NCBI GenBank assembly: GCA_021030915.1
Contig: JAGEMR010000057.1
Span: 62,001 to 126,000 of the forward strand
Length of the DNA stretch: 64,000 bases
Direction: 5' to 3'
Origin: Astrothelium macrocarpum
Lineage: Eukaryota; Ascomycota; Dothideomycetes; Trypetheliales; Trypetheliaceae
Positions within the stretch are counted from its first letter, which is position 1, and the number at the start of each line of letters is the position of its first letter. The translations under genes were made by a program, and so were the position numbers. A model generated the notes under the pieces. That model saw nothing but the letters and a program-made list of their open reading frames with translations, did no database searches and was not told the origin of the DNA. Below, in pieces: positions 45,380 through 57,649 of this stretch.

Positions 45380-46942
45380 ATGTTCAATAATACTGCCCCC
45401 TCCACCGCCCAATTATCCCGGCCATTATCGATCCCACAAAATTACGATGACCCACAGTACCCCCGCGGCAGATGTTGCTTCATACACTCCACTTCAACCC
45501 CTGATGGGAATGGCAGAAGGAGGTGTCCTTGCCAGACTTTCTGGCTTCAGACTGACATGCCGGGTTCCATGTGTCAATGTGGTCATCAGGCTTGGGCTCA
45601 CATGCTTGACCAACCGGTAGTTACCGTGCCTGTCGAGGAGCATAACGCACTGAAGGAGAGGGTGAAGATGTTGGAACGTGAGCTGGAGAAGCTAACGAAA
45701 GAGCGGGATGATGAACGCCAGAACGTCTACAGAACCGTCGAAGGTGTCTACAGCAATCTCGGTCTGCTGTTCCGCGCAACCAGAGACGAGTTTGCAAAAG
45801 TGGAAAGCAAGACCAGAACTCGCTTCGTTGAGATGGAAGATAGAATCGAAGCGGTCCTTGACGAAACTCATGCGTGTCATGGTGGCTTGAATACACTCAA
45901 GGAGAGGGTCGATAACATCGACGAAGCTACAATGGATCTTGAGGATCGGCTTGACCATCTCGGAATCGGACAAACGTCATCCAAAACGGTGTCTCCAGCC
46001 TCTGAAGCCACCACTGTTCCGGAAAAATCGCCCATAATCCCGACATTAATTAGTGCGAATACCGATCCAAGCTGGCCCATCAAAGTCATGTTGATGCCGC
46101 AAAGTTCTGGCCACCCGTTTTCGGTAGACAGTGTCGAGTTTCGGCGCTGTCGCTCTCGGAATCTGTTGAGAGAACTGCATGTTCGCGACGACAGTAGTTC
46201 TGCATTCGTGTCCGCAGTTGACGAGGCATTTCTGAGGCTTCTTCGAAATCGATCTTGGATGCCACTTGTTGCATACAAGCCCGATCAGCGCTCAAGTGAG
46301 CTGCGTCACAGCGTTCGTGGGCTTCCAGCTGACAAATGCTCTCCTGAACTCTGGGATCATAACTTTCTTCGAGAATATTGCTTACATTACGAGAAAGAGC
46401 TTGGCGAAATTATCTACATTTCCCTTGCAAGTGGGGATCTCTCATGGCAAGATATCAAGAAGTTGCGTCCGGTACGCGACTGTGACCAGAGCTGCTGGGC
46501 CCACGTCCCTAGGCTCGACAACGCAGGTGCAAATATCGCTTATCAGATGGACGAATTTGGCATTGATTTTGATGATGGCTATGATTTACCACCTTACACT
46601 TCACGCGCTCCGTCCAATGTAGGCCAGTCGCCTACTTCAGAGCCTCAGGTTAGGATATCTCTTCCGCAATTCGAACCTATGATTAACAATGAATTTGACG
46701 CAAATGAGGATCCACGGACCATGAAAAAAATTTGCCTGCCGATTAATCCCGAGAGTCACTCCGCACAAGGAGAAGCGAAATCACAGAAACAGACTCAGTA
46801 CATTTCTGGACGAAGCAAGCGAAAAGTCGCTGTGAGAACAAAACCAACCCAGACATCCAGTCGTCTATCAGATTGGAAGCTTCCTGTACAAACGCTTTTG
46901 CATAGCCATTGCGCAAAGGATAAAGACATTGACAGTACCTGA
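45380..46942 (+). CDS. Conserved fungal coiled-coil protein with N-terminal cysteine cluster (520 aa)
   Basis: Single exon from ATG to TGA. Residues about 30-75 contain CCF...CPCQTF...MCQCGHQAWAH, a Cys/His cluster that could bind zinc. A long predicted coiled coil follows (about residues 85-195: EEHNALKERVKMLERELEKL and onwards). The middle (about 230-365) looks globular, with RNLLRELHVRDDSSSAFVSA and LREYCLHYEKELGEIIYISL. The C-terminal 150 residues are low-complexity and end basic. I recognise the type as a hypothetical family of filamentous ascomycetes but no function. No signal peptide or membrane segment, so nuclear or cytosolic location is likely. Confidence 0.7.
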   Translation: MFNNTAPSTAQLSRPLSIPQNYDDPQYPRGRCCFIHSTSTPDGNGRRRCPCQTFWLQTDMPGSMCQCGHQAWAHMLDQPVVTVPVEEHNALKERVKMLERELEKLTKERDDERQNVYRTVEGVYSNLGLLFRATRDEFAKVESKTRTRFVEMEDRIEAVLDETHACHGGLNTLKERVDNIDEATMDLEDRLDHLGIGQTSSKTVSPASEATTVPEKSPIIPTLISANTDPSWPIKVMLMPQSSGHPFSVDSVEFRRCRSRNLLRELHVRDDSSSAFVSAVDEAFLRLLRNRSWMPLVAYKPDQRSSELRHSVRGLPADKCSPELWDHNFLREYCLHYEKELGEIIYISLASGDLSWQDIKKLRPVRDCDQSCWAHVPRLDNAGANIAYQMDEFGIDFDDGYDLPPYTSRAPSNVGQSPTSEPQVRISLPQFEPMINNEFDANEDPRTMKKICLPINPESHSAQGEAKSQKQTQYISGRSKRKVAVRTKPTQTSSRLSDWKLPVQTLLHSHCAKDKDIDST

Positions 46943-47998
46943 TGGGGTTCATATGCATGTTGAATACGTGAGCGGTAAATAGTACGCATATTTTGCTATT
47001 GAGCGGAGGTGTATCAATTTTCTTTGGTCTTAGATGTTAAACTCTATTTTTCTTCCGGTCATGACAATCAATACCATTTTGATAGAGAATACCCAAACGC
47101 GGTGTTTAGGAGCTGAAGTGATCTTGTTGGTATCTCCTATCTCATGACGGTTTTCAATTTCCCATTTGCAAGTGATTTGAAGCGATAGGGGTTTTCATTT
47201 ATATCACCAGCCTGCATCCGATGGAAAATTGCTGCGCATGAACTGTTTTGAAATACGTATCTATTCTCGTCATTTCGGCTCTAATTCACAGATATTATTA
47301 GATGAGCATATTCGCATCATTTAAGATTAAGAATTGGGCACGATCCACATTTCATTCCTGGCCGGCCCCAGAAAGCAATCTCGCAGCTCAAGACTGATCG
47401 CCAAGATTGTCTCCAACCGAGCATCTAGTGCAACATACCTGGAGAATTCGGCGATCACGGGTTGTACCCTTGTACGGAGTACTCCGTGCGTCTTTGGCCT
47501 TTCCTTATCGCTACCCCTGACGTACCTCTTATCTGGCAGAAGCGCAAGAGCGTTCCAGACGAGCGTCCCTCTCCATGCCGAAGTCGTATTCATCCCAATA
47601 CTCCGGGTCTGCGAATGCGTATTTCGACGATCGTATGATTCTATTGGAACGTAGCCAGTCGAACTATCCTAGGTTACAACGCCCTGTCCCCTGTTTCTCC
47701 GCATACAATAACCTGGCAGACCTATCAGTAGGCGCCGCTTAAAGTCGAGACCGCACATTTATACAGTTGGGTAGCCTTGCTTTTTATCTACTTCATTATC
47801 TCGTGCGTCTTGTAACAGTTGTCTGTTTACTGCATCTTTTACGTTTGCGTCTCTCTGTCTACATGCTGCACGCTGCAGGCGTGACTTGCAATCGCATGAC
47901 TGGACACTGTAAAACCACAATAACCCGTAATCCCAGCCGCGCAACCATATCACCGGAAAACTTGCCTCCGAAACACACAGTATTGGTAGTGTGATATT
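46943..47998. other. 1.06 kb intergenic region
   Basis: No supported gene. It includes the 3' flank of the coiled-coil gene and the promoter of the MFS gene. Confidence 0.4.
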
Positions 47999-49733
47999 AT
48001 GTCTATAGACGAAATGGGTCATAAAGCCGCCAGGGCAGACATCAAGGTTGCACCATCACCCTCGGACTCACCTCCTTCTGAGGAAGTTGACGCCGGAGAA
48101 GAGGGTGAGACGGCACAGGTAATCGATCATCGTGCTGAGCGTGCGCTCTGCTGGAAACTTGACAGTAGGATACTGCCAGTATTGGCTTTTATGTCTGTCC
48201 TGCTTGTCAGCTAAGGCAGAGCCAACAACACTGATCGTAAGTTTGCTAGGTACCTTTGCAATGCCCTCGACAAAGGTAATCTGGGAAATGCCAAGACAGA
48301 TGGGCTTGAGAAAGACCTTCATTTCAAGGGCAACCAGTACAATACAATTCTCTCGGTTTTCTATGTCCCTTATGTTGTCTTTGCGCCGCCGATTGCCATG
48401 CTTGGCAAGAAGATTGGACCGCATCGCATGCTACCCATCTTGATGTTTTCTTTTGGAGCTTTCACGCTTCTAGGAGCCGCAGTAAAGGATTTTGGGGGGA
48501 TGATGACGATACGCTGGTTCTTGGTGCGATGTGTTTCTCTGAAGTTGAGCGAATTTCGTTACTGATTGAAACAGGGCATGTCTGAAGCTGCATTCTTTCC
48601 GCTAGTAATGCTCTTATTTCTCGCACGAAGTAGTTGAAAATTGACTGACCTGCTTAGGTCATCTATTATCAGACGATGTTCTATCGTAGACGAGAACTTG
48701 CTCGCCGATTAGCTATCTTCTACGCTGCTTCGAACATTGCGAATGCCTTTAGCGGATTGCTTGCATTTGGCACGTTTCAGATCGTTTCGTCCCTCCCGGG
48801 CTGGAGATATCTTTTCATCATTGAAGGAGGTGCCAGTGTCCTTTGTATGCCTCACCGTTCTGATTTCAGCCCTTTTTCGTCTCAATCAGAATTGATCGTA
48901 TTCCAGTCTCAACCTTCGCCTTCTTCTATCTCCCTGCGTCTGCCTCCACGGCACGCTTTCTCACCCCTATCGAACAAACTCTCGCCTATAACCGGATTCG
49001 CACCGATTCCTCCTCCACGGTCAACGAACCATTCAACCTCCGCTCTGCCCTCGCCATCTTTACTCTTCCTGTTGCATACGTCTGGATCGCAATCGATATC
49101 TGCCTAGGCGTCCCGTTGCAGTCTGTGTCTCTCTTCCTCCCGGAAATCGTTGCCCGGCTTGGATACTCAACTGTGAAAACGAACCTCTATACCGTGGCAC
49201 CCTCCATCAGTGGTGCTGTGGTATTGCTCATCCTCGCCTTCTCTAGCGATGCGGCAGGGGTACGCTTCCCGTTCATTGCGCTGGGGTTCCTACTCACCTG
49301 CATTGGATTCCTCATCTACGCGACTATTGATGTTGCCGCTCAGCTGCATGTCGCATATTTTGCGACGTTCATGATGACGTGGGGGACCTCAGCGCCTTCG
49401 GTACTACTGTCCACGTGGTACAACAATAATATTGCGCACGAGGGACGTCGTGTTACGCTCACAGCGGTGGGCGTGCCTTTGGCAAACTTGATGGGCGTAG
49501 TGAGCTCGAATATTTTCCTGAACCGCGACGCGCCCAAGTATTTACCAGCACTGATAACGACTGCAGCATTTGGACTAGTGGGTTGTGTTTTGGCGGCCCT
49601 TTTGGGTACGTATATGGTTTGGGATAATGGGAGAAGAGATCAAAAGCAAGGAATGAAAATGAGAGCGAGGGACGTGCCAACAAGTAAGCTGAGAGATGGT
49701 CCGCGGGAGGAAGATTTTAGATGGTTTCTGTGA
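47999..49733 (+). CDS. MFS transporter of the Dal5-like anion:cation symporter family (503 aa, five exons)
   Basis: Plasma-membrane carrier of the major facilitator superfamily, resembling fungal allantoate/nicotinate/vitamin-type permeases. Exons 47999-48192, 48250-48523, 48575-48604, 48658-48844 and 48907-49733 join in frame. Exon 3 has only 30 nt (GMSEAAFFPL). Family blocks are YLCNALDKGNLGNAKTDGLE, YNTILSVFYVPYVVFAPP, RWFLGMSEAAFFPLVIYYQTMFYRRRELARR and LIEG-like FIIEGGASV. Twelve hydrophobic segments are spread in the usual 6+6 pattern with a cytoplasmic loop (about residues 225-255). The substrate cannot be told from sequence. Without all four introns the gene looks broken, but each splice restores conserved sequence. 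Confidence 0.9.
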
Positions 49734-50836
49734 GGTTGAGAGCAGACCAAGTACCCAGAATGCATTGAGCAAGGCCTACCTTTTTGCATGCCTGATGAAT
49801 GCGACGGAAATGCTACAAAAGACGATGATAAGCTACATACATATTGCTAATGAAGCACCATTATGATATCCCGCAAGCTCTTCTGGTCTATTGCCCCCGC
49901 CTAATCTATGTTCTTATTCGAAAAAGCCAACTTCCTGCTTTGTGCTTGAGGTAACGGTGGAGTGACGCGATACAGCGAACGTGACCGGCAGCAGGAATGA
50001 AGAGGTCAAGATCCACATATTCCACTCCCTCGAATCTGTAAATGGCGGTTCTCGGATGGCCAATTTGGGTATCCTAGAAATCCATGGGGAGCAAGTCCTC
50101 AATTCCAACAATTTGAATCCCTTGATTGTATGCGGGCTTAGACATGGGAGCTCCAACTCAACCTGTGGAGCGATGACAAAGGGACAGGCAACGTGGGTCC
50201 TCGATGAGCGTCATACACGTGTGTAATGACACAGTTGGCGGCTCGTCCGTTCACACGAGGTGATTGAGGAACAAAATTGGCATATCGTGCATGACGCCCG
50301 ACGGATTGACCGCTAGCCGAAAATGTTCAAACGTCCATCTCCATCACGGTTGTAGACGGCTCGTACTCGATTACCTCTCGAGCTCAAGACCTGCTGAACC
50401 GGAATTTTTCTACGGACTAGCCTGGAAGTGGCCGCCCAATGTCTTGTTTCCTGTCGGTCTCCTGCGCTCCAAGTCACATACCAGAGACGCTCCTTCCCCG
50501 CGCACCTTGATAAACAACACGTCCGTCACGCCTTCCCTCACCGGCCACCATTCACGCCACCACCCTCCACCATACCTCCATCACACCGTTGACACACTGT
50601 TGACGAATCCGCTCCGGATCCATCATCGCCTGTAACCTGGTTGGGCCCTATTCCATCCCACTGGATATGCTCCGGCTTGACGTGTTTCGGTAATCCATTG
50701 AACCCTGATTCATCCAGCAGAGTTTGCGAACGCACACAAAATCGTCCCGAATCACTGTATTATTGTTGCAATTTGTCCACAATCCACTTCGAGCGTTCTC
50801 CACACTACCGTCTCCAAGTTTTCTGACCCTTCGAAA
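49734..50836. other. 1.1 kb intergenic region upstream of the forkhead gene
   Basis: The last 400 bp are C-rich with few ATGs, typical of a promoter plus long 5' leader. No gene supported. Confidence 0.45.
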
Positions 50837-53452
50837 ATGGCTCCTCGTGCATCTGCACGTCGGACTCGGCCTCGGCGAGAAGTAGAAGTCCGTGAAGAGT
50901 CCGATGCAGACACCCCCGAATCGATCCCCACACCAAGCAGAAAACGAAGAAAAGTAAGTTGTCGTTGCTCTTGAATGAGTGGTGATGGCATTGCTGACAG
51001 CATCTAGATTAACGGGTCTGAACGAGCACAAGTCAAGACCGAAAAGCAGCCTCCCAAACCTGTAAAGAAAGATGAAGACACACAGAGCGTGGATACCCTC
51101 GATGATGAGGAAGCTGTAGAGGATCCTGAAGAAGCCCAAAGGAGAAAGCAACATGAGCTGGAGACTCAAGTCATCAATCATCTTAAAGTGGCCAAATACC
51201 CCATCAACGCTGCCATCGAATGTTCCAATGAAGTACACGAACGCAATCAGACCGACCCTCATGCTTTTGCCAAACTGGCAGGTCGCGCTTGGACATATTA
51301 TGTCAAACAGCTTGAGACTGTTATAGGACGGCCTTACCAGAAACCAACCACAAACGACCAACAGCAGCCCGACGAACCAGAAGCACCTCAAAAGGAAGAG
51401 CAAATCGCACAGTTCAACGTACACGTTGATCTTGGCCCTGAAAAACATGTCTCGCGCCTTCATGCTCGCATATACTTTGATACTGAGGAGCAAAGATGGT
51501 TCATTCATGTCATTGGTCGAAATGGAGTTCGCCTTGATGATATGCCGTTGCGTCGCAATCAAACAGCACCACTTCGCTCTGGTCATGTCATTGATATTGC
51601 GGGCACTCAGATGCTGTTTCTATTGCCCAACGATATTGATCCCCCAATCTTTGACAAATCCATCCTCGGTCAAATCCCTACTGAAAACGGAGACGACGAT
51701 GAAGACGATGACGACGATTTTAGCCAAAACAAACCCTCTCATGCTCACCCGCGACTCGGTTCTCCACGACAAAATGCGTCTGCCAACATGCCCTATCATC
51801 AGCAATCCAGATTTTCGAGAGACTCTTTGGGACACGGTCAGGGTAATATGGCCAACTTTGGCAGCGCAGCTCCTGGATATGGCCATCCGACACAGTACGG
51901 CACGCCAATACGCTCAGGTCAATCTCTCGACTACCCCCGTCCCAAGCAATCCCCCGCCTATTCTCGTGGAGTAATGATGGAAAGCACAGAAGATATTGAT
52001 TACAGCCTGGACTCTGCTAAAGACCTTAAGCCACCACATAGCTATGCACAACTCATTGGTATGGCCATTATCCAGAATCCAGAGGGACAGCTCACGCTTG
52101 CCAATATTTATGATTATATCAAGCGCAATTACGCCTACTTTCGTCATGGCGGTGGTGGTTGGCAAAACTCTATCCGTCATAATCTCTCTCTGAACAAGGC
52201 TTTCGAAAAAGTTGCTCGCCGTACTAATGAACCCGGCAAAGGAATGAAATGGCGCATTGTTCCCGAACATCGCGACGAATTCATGAGGCGAGGTTTCACT
52301 GGCTCACGCCGTGGATTCCAACAAGGCTCTTCTGACCCCAATTCACCCGCTGCAACAGCTGGTGCAACCAAAGTAGCACATGAACACCTCATGGGTGTCA
52401 TTGCCCCAAGCATGGCTGACAACGAAAGCGGCGTCAAAGAATCTCCACGTTCGGTCACCCCACCCTTGAGTCGCTACCCATCCGTCTACACCGGCCCAAC
52501 CACCGCCTACACCCCCGACCGCGGTCCTCGCCGTTCCGCCAACGATCTCCCCTACCACGCGCCCGACGACTCCCCCGGCCTCCCATCCTCCGTCGGCTCT
52601 CAGAACAACGGCCTCCCCACCACCCGCCTCAGCGGCGCCGCAGCCGGCTCCCCTACCGCCCACGCCTCCGGCGTCCTATACAACAGCGACCCATCCGAGC
52701 CGGCCTCCGCCAATCCCGCCCTCTTCCAAGGCAACCTCGTCACCCCGCACCTCGCGCGCCACCAGCCGCGCCTCGCCCCGCCCTCCACCGCGCAAGTACC
52801 CAGCCAGTTCATGCAGATGAGCAGTCCCGCGCCCTTCTGGAAGCTCACGGGCGTGCCGCTCGGCACCAGCCCCGTCAAGCTGCCCTTCGACTCGCCCGTC
52901 GCCAGCGCCCTCCCCAAGCACCCGCTCGCCGACAAGGATCTGCCCAACGGCGCGGGCTCCGACGACAAGGTGGACGTCTCGGAGGAGGACGGCACGGCGG
53001 GGCCGCAGAGCTCGTCGCCGCCGAGAGCGCTGACGACCAGAGACGATACGGATGATGGCCCGGATGCGAGTCCGACGCGTACGCTGAGTAGACCCGCGAG
53101 TCAGGCGGGTGCGTTGGTGCCGAGACCGCCGAGGTTCGAGACGAGTGCTGCTGCGGCGAAGGTGGTGGAGAGTTTGGAGAGGGATACGGTGGTGCCGGCT
53201 GCGTCTGCTATATCTGTAGGGGGAGGAGGTGGTGGTGGTGGGATGGGGTTGGGAGGGAGAGGGTTTGAGTTGTCGAGGGCGGCGAGGGTGGTGGATGAGG
53301 AGGAGGGGATTGATTTGACCAGGTGAGTTATTTAAGGGAATGAGGGAGGGATGGATTTGGTGCTAATGTGTCTGAGTAGGGGTTTCCAGAGTATTGGGAG
53401 TTTGCATCGGAGTATGACAAGCGGGGTTGCGAGTGGAGTGCGGAACGCATAA
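50837..53452 (+). CDS. FKH2: Forkhead transcription factor with FHA domain (Fkh1/Fkh2 type, 834 aa, three exons)
   Basis: Nuclear regulator homologous to yeast Fkh1/Fkh2 and fission yeast Sep1/Fkh2, which control mitotic and cytokinetic genes. Exons 50837-50953, 51008-53322 and 53380-53452. Exon 1 encodes a basic, nuclear-localisation-like start (MAPRASARRTRPRR...KRRK). An FHA domain spans about residues 165-255 (GPEKHVSRLHARIYF, HVIGRNGVRLDD). The forkhead domain lies at about 378-470: KPPHSYAQLIGMAIIQNPEG, WQNSIRHNLSLNKAFEKV, GKGMKWRIVPEHRDEF. The long C-terminal part is Pro/Ser-rich with possible CDK sites. The last intron replaces the stop just after LTR by a conserved-looking tail GFQSIGSLHRSM. 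Codon choice shifts from C-rich to G-rich over the last 800 bp. Confidence 0.94.
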
Positions 53453-54359
53453 ATTGTTGTCGTTTATGTTTCCAAAATTGGTGGTGATGTGAAAGTCATT
53501 GGGGCACCTTATGGCAATGGGGAAAAGCTGTGGTTCTGGAGGGTAAGTCTGCAACCTTATGTTCTCTTCTCTCTGTCTGGCTTTGATTCTTGCTCTCTGC
53601 GTGCGGAGGAACCTGGGAAAACAACGCTGTCTTCTCTCCTCTTGCCTTGTCATCTCTTTCTCTTCAAAATTCTACTCATCGGTGGCGCAAAGGAGTAACA
53701 AACTGAGTTTTACTGTATTTCAAAGGTTTGCTGTATGGTGCAGTGTTTCTGACGCTGTCTCGGCGGCATATGGACCTGTCATCAAATTGCTGTTGGGCGG
53801 CGTTGTATCACGCTTTGGCTGTTCCATGGATCGCAAAGATCTCGGCTCATGTACGATGTGTGGAGAATCCAGTTTCTTTATAGTCAAGAATGACAGCTAC
53901 GTTATTTTACAAACTATTGATAAGCATGACTCGCCATGGATCCAGACATCGTTCTTCGAAATGAATTTGACACACTGACAATACATTTGCTCCAGTGCGG
54001 ATTGCCCAAAACAGGAATGACATCATTGGTAAAAAGGCCTAAATGGGCAAATAGTTTGTACATCGGTAATTTGTTCAGAAAGGATAGCGGCTCCGTATTC
54101 GATGTCCGACCATCTCAAAGTTAATCTAAAAATTGAAATGATTAACCAGACCAGCTTTTGTCTGACACGTACTGAATACCTATTCATCAAAGAATCAATT
54201 ATCACGTCTTCCCACTCATTAAATTACCCGCAATCTTTGTCTGCAACCTCCAGCGACTACGACGCTCGGAAGAAACAGAGAACACCCTAAGCCAGTTTCG
54301 CCTCAACCAGTGACTCGAGATTCCATCCTCGCCTCTGAAATTTCCTTTCGATCGAGTAT
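53453..54359. other. 0.9 kb convergent intergenic region
   Basis: It lies between the 3' ends of the forkhead gene and the ankyrin gene. Short frames only, none supported. Confidence 0.4.
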
Positions 54360-56273
54360 TCAATTTTCCCATCTGGCATCCTCAAATGGATCTTCATCGA
54401 ATTCAGGAGGAATATCACGCCCACACTCTCTCAACACTTGAATCAACCCGTTGAGAATCGAGGGTTTCAAATTCGCACTTAGCTCTACGGCTGTAAAAGT
54501 GCCCAGCATTCGCCAAGGAGACAGATGGGGCATATGCTGTCCTTTGAGGTCAGTCCGAGCCCCTTTGTGAACCAGAGAGGCTGCTTTCTCAAAGGAGTAC
54601 GGGTACTGCCCATAGTATTCCGCGGTTACGGCGTAATGAAGGGGAGTCCATCCCCATTGATCTTGTGCGACACCCTGAATCCATAAGGAACGAGATCAAG
54701 CCTGGTTCGACTGCGAATTCAGCGGCCATATGAAGTAGCGTGCGACCATCATGCATTATCATGCATAAATCAACTCCGTAACCCACGAGCATCTTCAGGC
54801 CTTCTACGGCCCCCTTGTTTACTCTAACTGCTGTTTGTAAAGTGGACCAGCTTTGTGGTCCACAACAAGTATTAAAGTCAACATAGTTTTCGTTGTAGAG
54901 GAGCCGGAAGAAGTCAAGATGTTTCGTTTCCCGATCGGAGCGGTAAATGTTGAACGTGCCTAAGGGCCTTTCGTGAAACACTTCATGGATAGATGCGCCA
55001 TTGTCAACAAGAAGCCGCAAGGCTTCTAACCAACGTTCCCAACATGGTGGGAGTTGAGGGAAATGTCTGTTCCGGCGGACATCCAGTCCTGTTACAGCAA
55101 ATACAGGGAGACCGGAGGTCAATCAGCCCCCAGCTCCACGATTGCTTCAGAGCTTCACGTACATCTGATCGTCATCCCCAACATTGGGATCTGCACCAGC
55201 CTCGAGAAGTAATCGGATAGCATCTAAATGATTTCCTTCAACTGCGAGCTGAAGAAAACGACCAGTGTCAGGGTCATGTCTGACGATCTTTATCCCAGGT
55301 GCGACTTACTAGTAGAGGTGTCTTTCCCGTGCACACAGATCGGTCCGTCAAGCACCCAGATCTATTGTCCAGGCTTTGTCTCATTAGTCCGACATCACCT
55401 AATCGACAAGCCTTCATAAAAGGAGAATCGATCGAAACACGGTTCTGCAATCTCACATATCCTGACGTTATTGAAAAACCAAACTCGTTAGAAGACACAG
55501 TCTCATTTGTCAGCTCAATGCCGCATAATGCTGACCAAGAAGACCACAAGTTCAACCATAAAGGTGGACGATACCCCACGGACATCCGCAAATTCCAGCT
55601 TTCATGCCTCGAATTAAGGACGAAGTATCCGTAGAAGCCAAGATCTCGCAGCAAGGAATTGAACACGAGAACATGACTTCGACGTTTGTATATTGTATCT
55701 GAGCTAGCTGGCCTTGAACGCTGTGGTTGAATTACAGCAGCCGACTTCGTTGTGTGAATAGACTGTAGAGTGAGCATTGAATTCTGACTATAAGAATCAG
55801 CCGGTAGTTCGATTGACTATGTGAGAGCTGTCATACTATATTGATAATTGGATAACATTGTTGAGTGTTGTTTCGGACTCTTTCAGATGTTGAAGGAGTT
55901 CATCAACAATATGTGCCTCCCGTGCTGTCCATCGTAAGGCTGCTCGTAATGTCAGACGTGGGCTTTTCGAAATCTGGGTAGATTTCAGCGAAAGCTCATT
56001 AACATGTGCTTGAACCTGCGAGAGTGCATCTGATAAAAGCAGTCGAAGTTCAGCTGGTGGGTGGTCATCTCCAAAACAGCCATTGAGATTAGTTTTTATC
56101 ACGTTCAATACCGCTCTAGTCATAGTCACTTTGTGCTGAATTCGGCGAAACTCTGCTGGAGCATTGCGAAATTTGTGAACAAAATCCAACAGTGAATCGG
56201 CAGCTTTGATAAATCCATTGAGTATCTGCCCAATCGAAGCAATGCCGCCGGCCACGGCAAGTATCTCGGTCAT
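54360..56273 (-). pseudogene. Ankyrin-repeat protein with HeLo-like N-terminal domain, interrupted by a frameshift
   Basis: Exons 55837-56273, 55310-55787, 55163-55248 and 54360-55066 can be joined by three GT-AG introns (49, 61, 96 nt). The N-terminus (MTEILAVAGGIASIGQILNG, FVHKFRNAPAEFRRIQHKV) resembles the HeLo-like/'fungal N-terminal domain of STAND proteins' found in cell-death and NLR-type proteins. The middle has no named domain. Ankyrin repeats start with LAVEGNHLDAIRLLLEAGADPN and continue with LRLLVDNGASIHEV and TLLHMAAEFAV. At about 54683 the frame breaks: FLMDSG is followed in another frame by VAQDQWGWTPLHYAV and some 105 further residues to a stop at 54360. The shift equals a 2-nt loss or 1-nt gain. 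No plausible intron bridges it. Confidence 0.65.
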
Positions 56274-57274
56274 CTATGTTGCTACACGGACAGTGTGATC
56301 AATAATCGAAGAAGAGCTCCGTGAAAATAGCTCCGTTGAATCATCTTTGTCTAAAGTAGTAGACTACCTTTTAGGCTCTACTGTGCAGATGACTGACGTG
56401 GCAATCTGTGGTCTTCCAGCCTTGTCGGAGCCTTGTGCAATCGCCAGCGTATTAGAAGCCTGATCATAGAAGGCATCTAAAAGTCCCGCAAATATTCTAT
56501 CCACTCTTTCGAAACTTTCCGTTGCCAGAAGCTCGTATTGGCAGACCTCAAAGTCATATCAGCTGCAGAGTCTTTGATGGTGTAACATATTGTTGGTCTT
56601 TCATGACATATGTTTAGAGTATAGAGATTGACGCTTAGCTGTATTTAGATTGAGTCCACTCTCGAAGCTACACTGCCTACCGTCTCAAATGGCCAGCCCC
56701 TTTCTACATTCCCCTGAAGGTTGGCACTGCGTGGGTATTTCTTTCTCCTAAAGTTGACATGAAGACTGAATATGGTAGTGTCAATGTGGAGATGGGCCTA
56801 TGATTGCAGCACCATGTTGTATTGCTTGCGGTCATACGAGATGCTCAAGCTGCCAGTAATAATGGCAATATATGTACTCAGCGAATCTCCACAGCGACGA
56901 TGTGATTGTAAGCCACAAAATTCTATAAAAATAAATTCCTACTAAGTTAACATTAGCTTTTGGAAAATTTCGTCCCATGCGTCAATTCCGGTTTTTATGA
57001 TTGAGGAGGAACTTAAAGTTTAAAATGTTGATTTTTAATATTTGTGCTATTTCATTAACTTTACTTGAATGACTGATAATGGTGATAAAAGCGCCGATAG
57101 TGTGAATAGTCTGAAGTCATAATACAGCAGCTCCATCCTGAAGAATCTTTTATCAGCCACAATGCGTGCACAAATTAGTCAGAGAGCGATCGTGGGAATC
57201 CCGACATTCTTGACGATCACTTGCAAGAATTCAACCCTAATCTACGATTCTCTTCGAGTTCTCCACCCCGCAAA
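56274..57274. other. 1 kb intergenic region
   Basis: No supported gene. On the minus strand near 56830-56910 a stop-limited frame (CGLQSHRRCGDSLSTYI) resembles part of the small protein candidate at 32240-32611. Confidence 0.4.
56888..56911. repeat. Second copy of the 24-bp sequence at 32546-32569
   Basis: 22 of 24 bases identical, same orientation, both differences C/T transitions. Confidence 0.35.
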
Positions 57275-57649
57275 ATGTCGACCAGAGACCAAGGCGACGC
57301 CGATGAGACCCTTTCCGATGCTGAACTCAAAGCCCTGAACCGCAGCATCTCCGATGACCTCAAGGCTGACCAGCAGGCTGCTGAATCTTTCACCACAACT
57401 AAAGACAGAAACCTAAGCGTCCCCTCTGGGACAAATGCGCTATCTAAGCACACCAACCGTGATGCCGCCGCAAACCCGTCTCAAGACACCACATTCGAAC
57501 ATCCTCGCACCAATACTACTGTCGAAAAACTCCCTTTATCCTCCATCTCTGAGTCCAAACCTCGCTCCTCCAACGAATCTGATAATTCTACGCGCTCGTT
57601 AGGCAACGCTTTAGACCCTACCAAACAAAATCGAGTCAGGGACGACTAG
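57275..57649 (+). CDS. Small hydrophilic disordered protein (124 aa)
   Basis: ATG in good context (AAAATGTCG) with a C/T-rich leader; the frame is open further upstream but has no earlier ATG. The protein begins MSTRDQGDADETLSDAELKA and is Ser/Thr/Asn/Asp-rich throughout, ending NRVRDD. No domain, signal peptide or membrane segment. An amphipathic segment (residues about 10-35, DAELKALNRSISDDLKADQQ) could be helical. It looks like a conserved small fungal protein, but I cannot name it. Confidence 0.5.
   Translation: MSTRDQGDADETLSDAELKALNRSISDDLKADQQAAESFTTTKDRNLSVPSGTNALSKHTNRDAAANPSQDTTFEHPRTNTTVEKLPLSSISESKPRSSNESDNSTRSLGNALDPTKQNRVRDD

Noticed and set aside
57221..57274. Upstream extension of the 124-aa protein
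   Set aside because: The frame is open but begins only with TTG; the first ATG at 57275 has a good start context.
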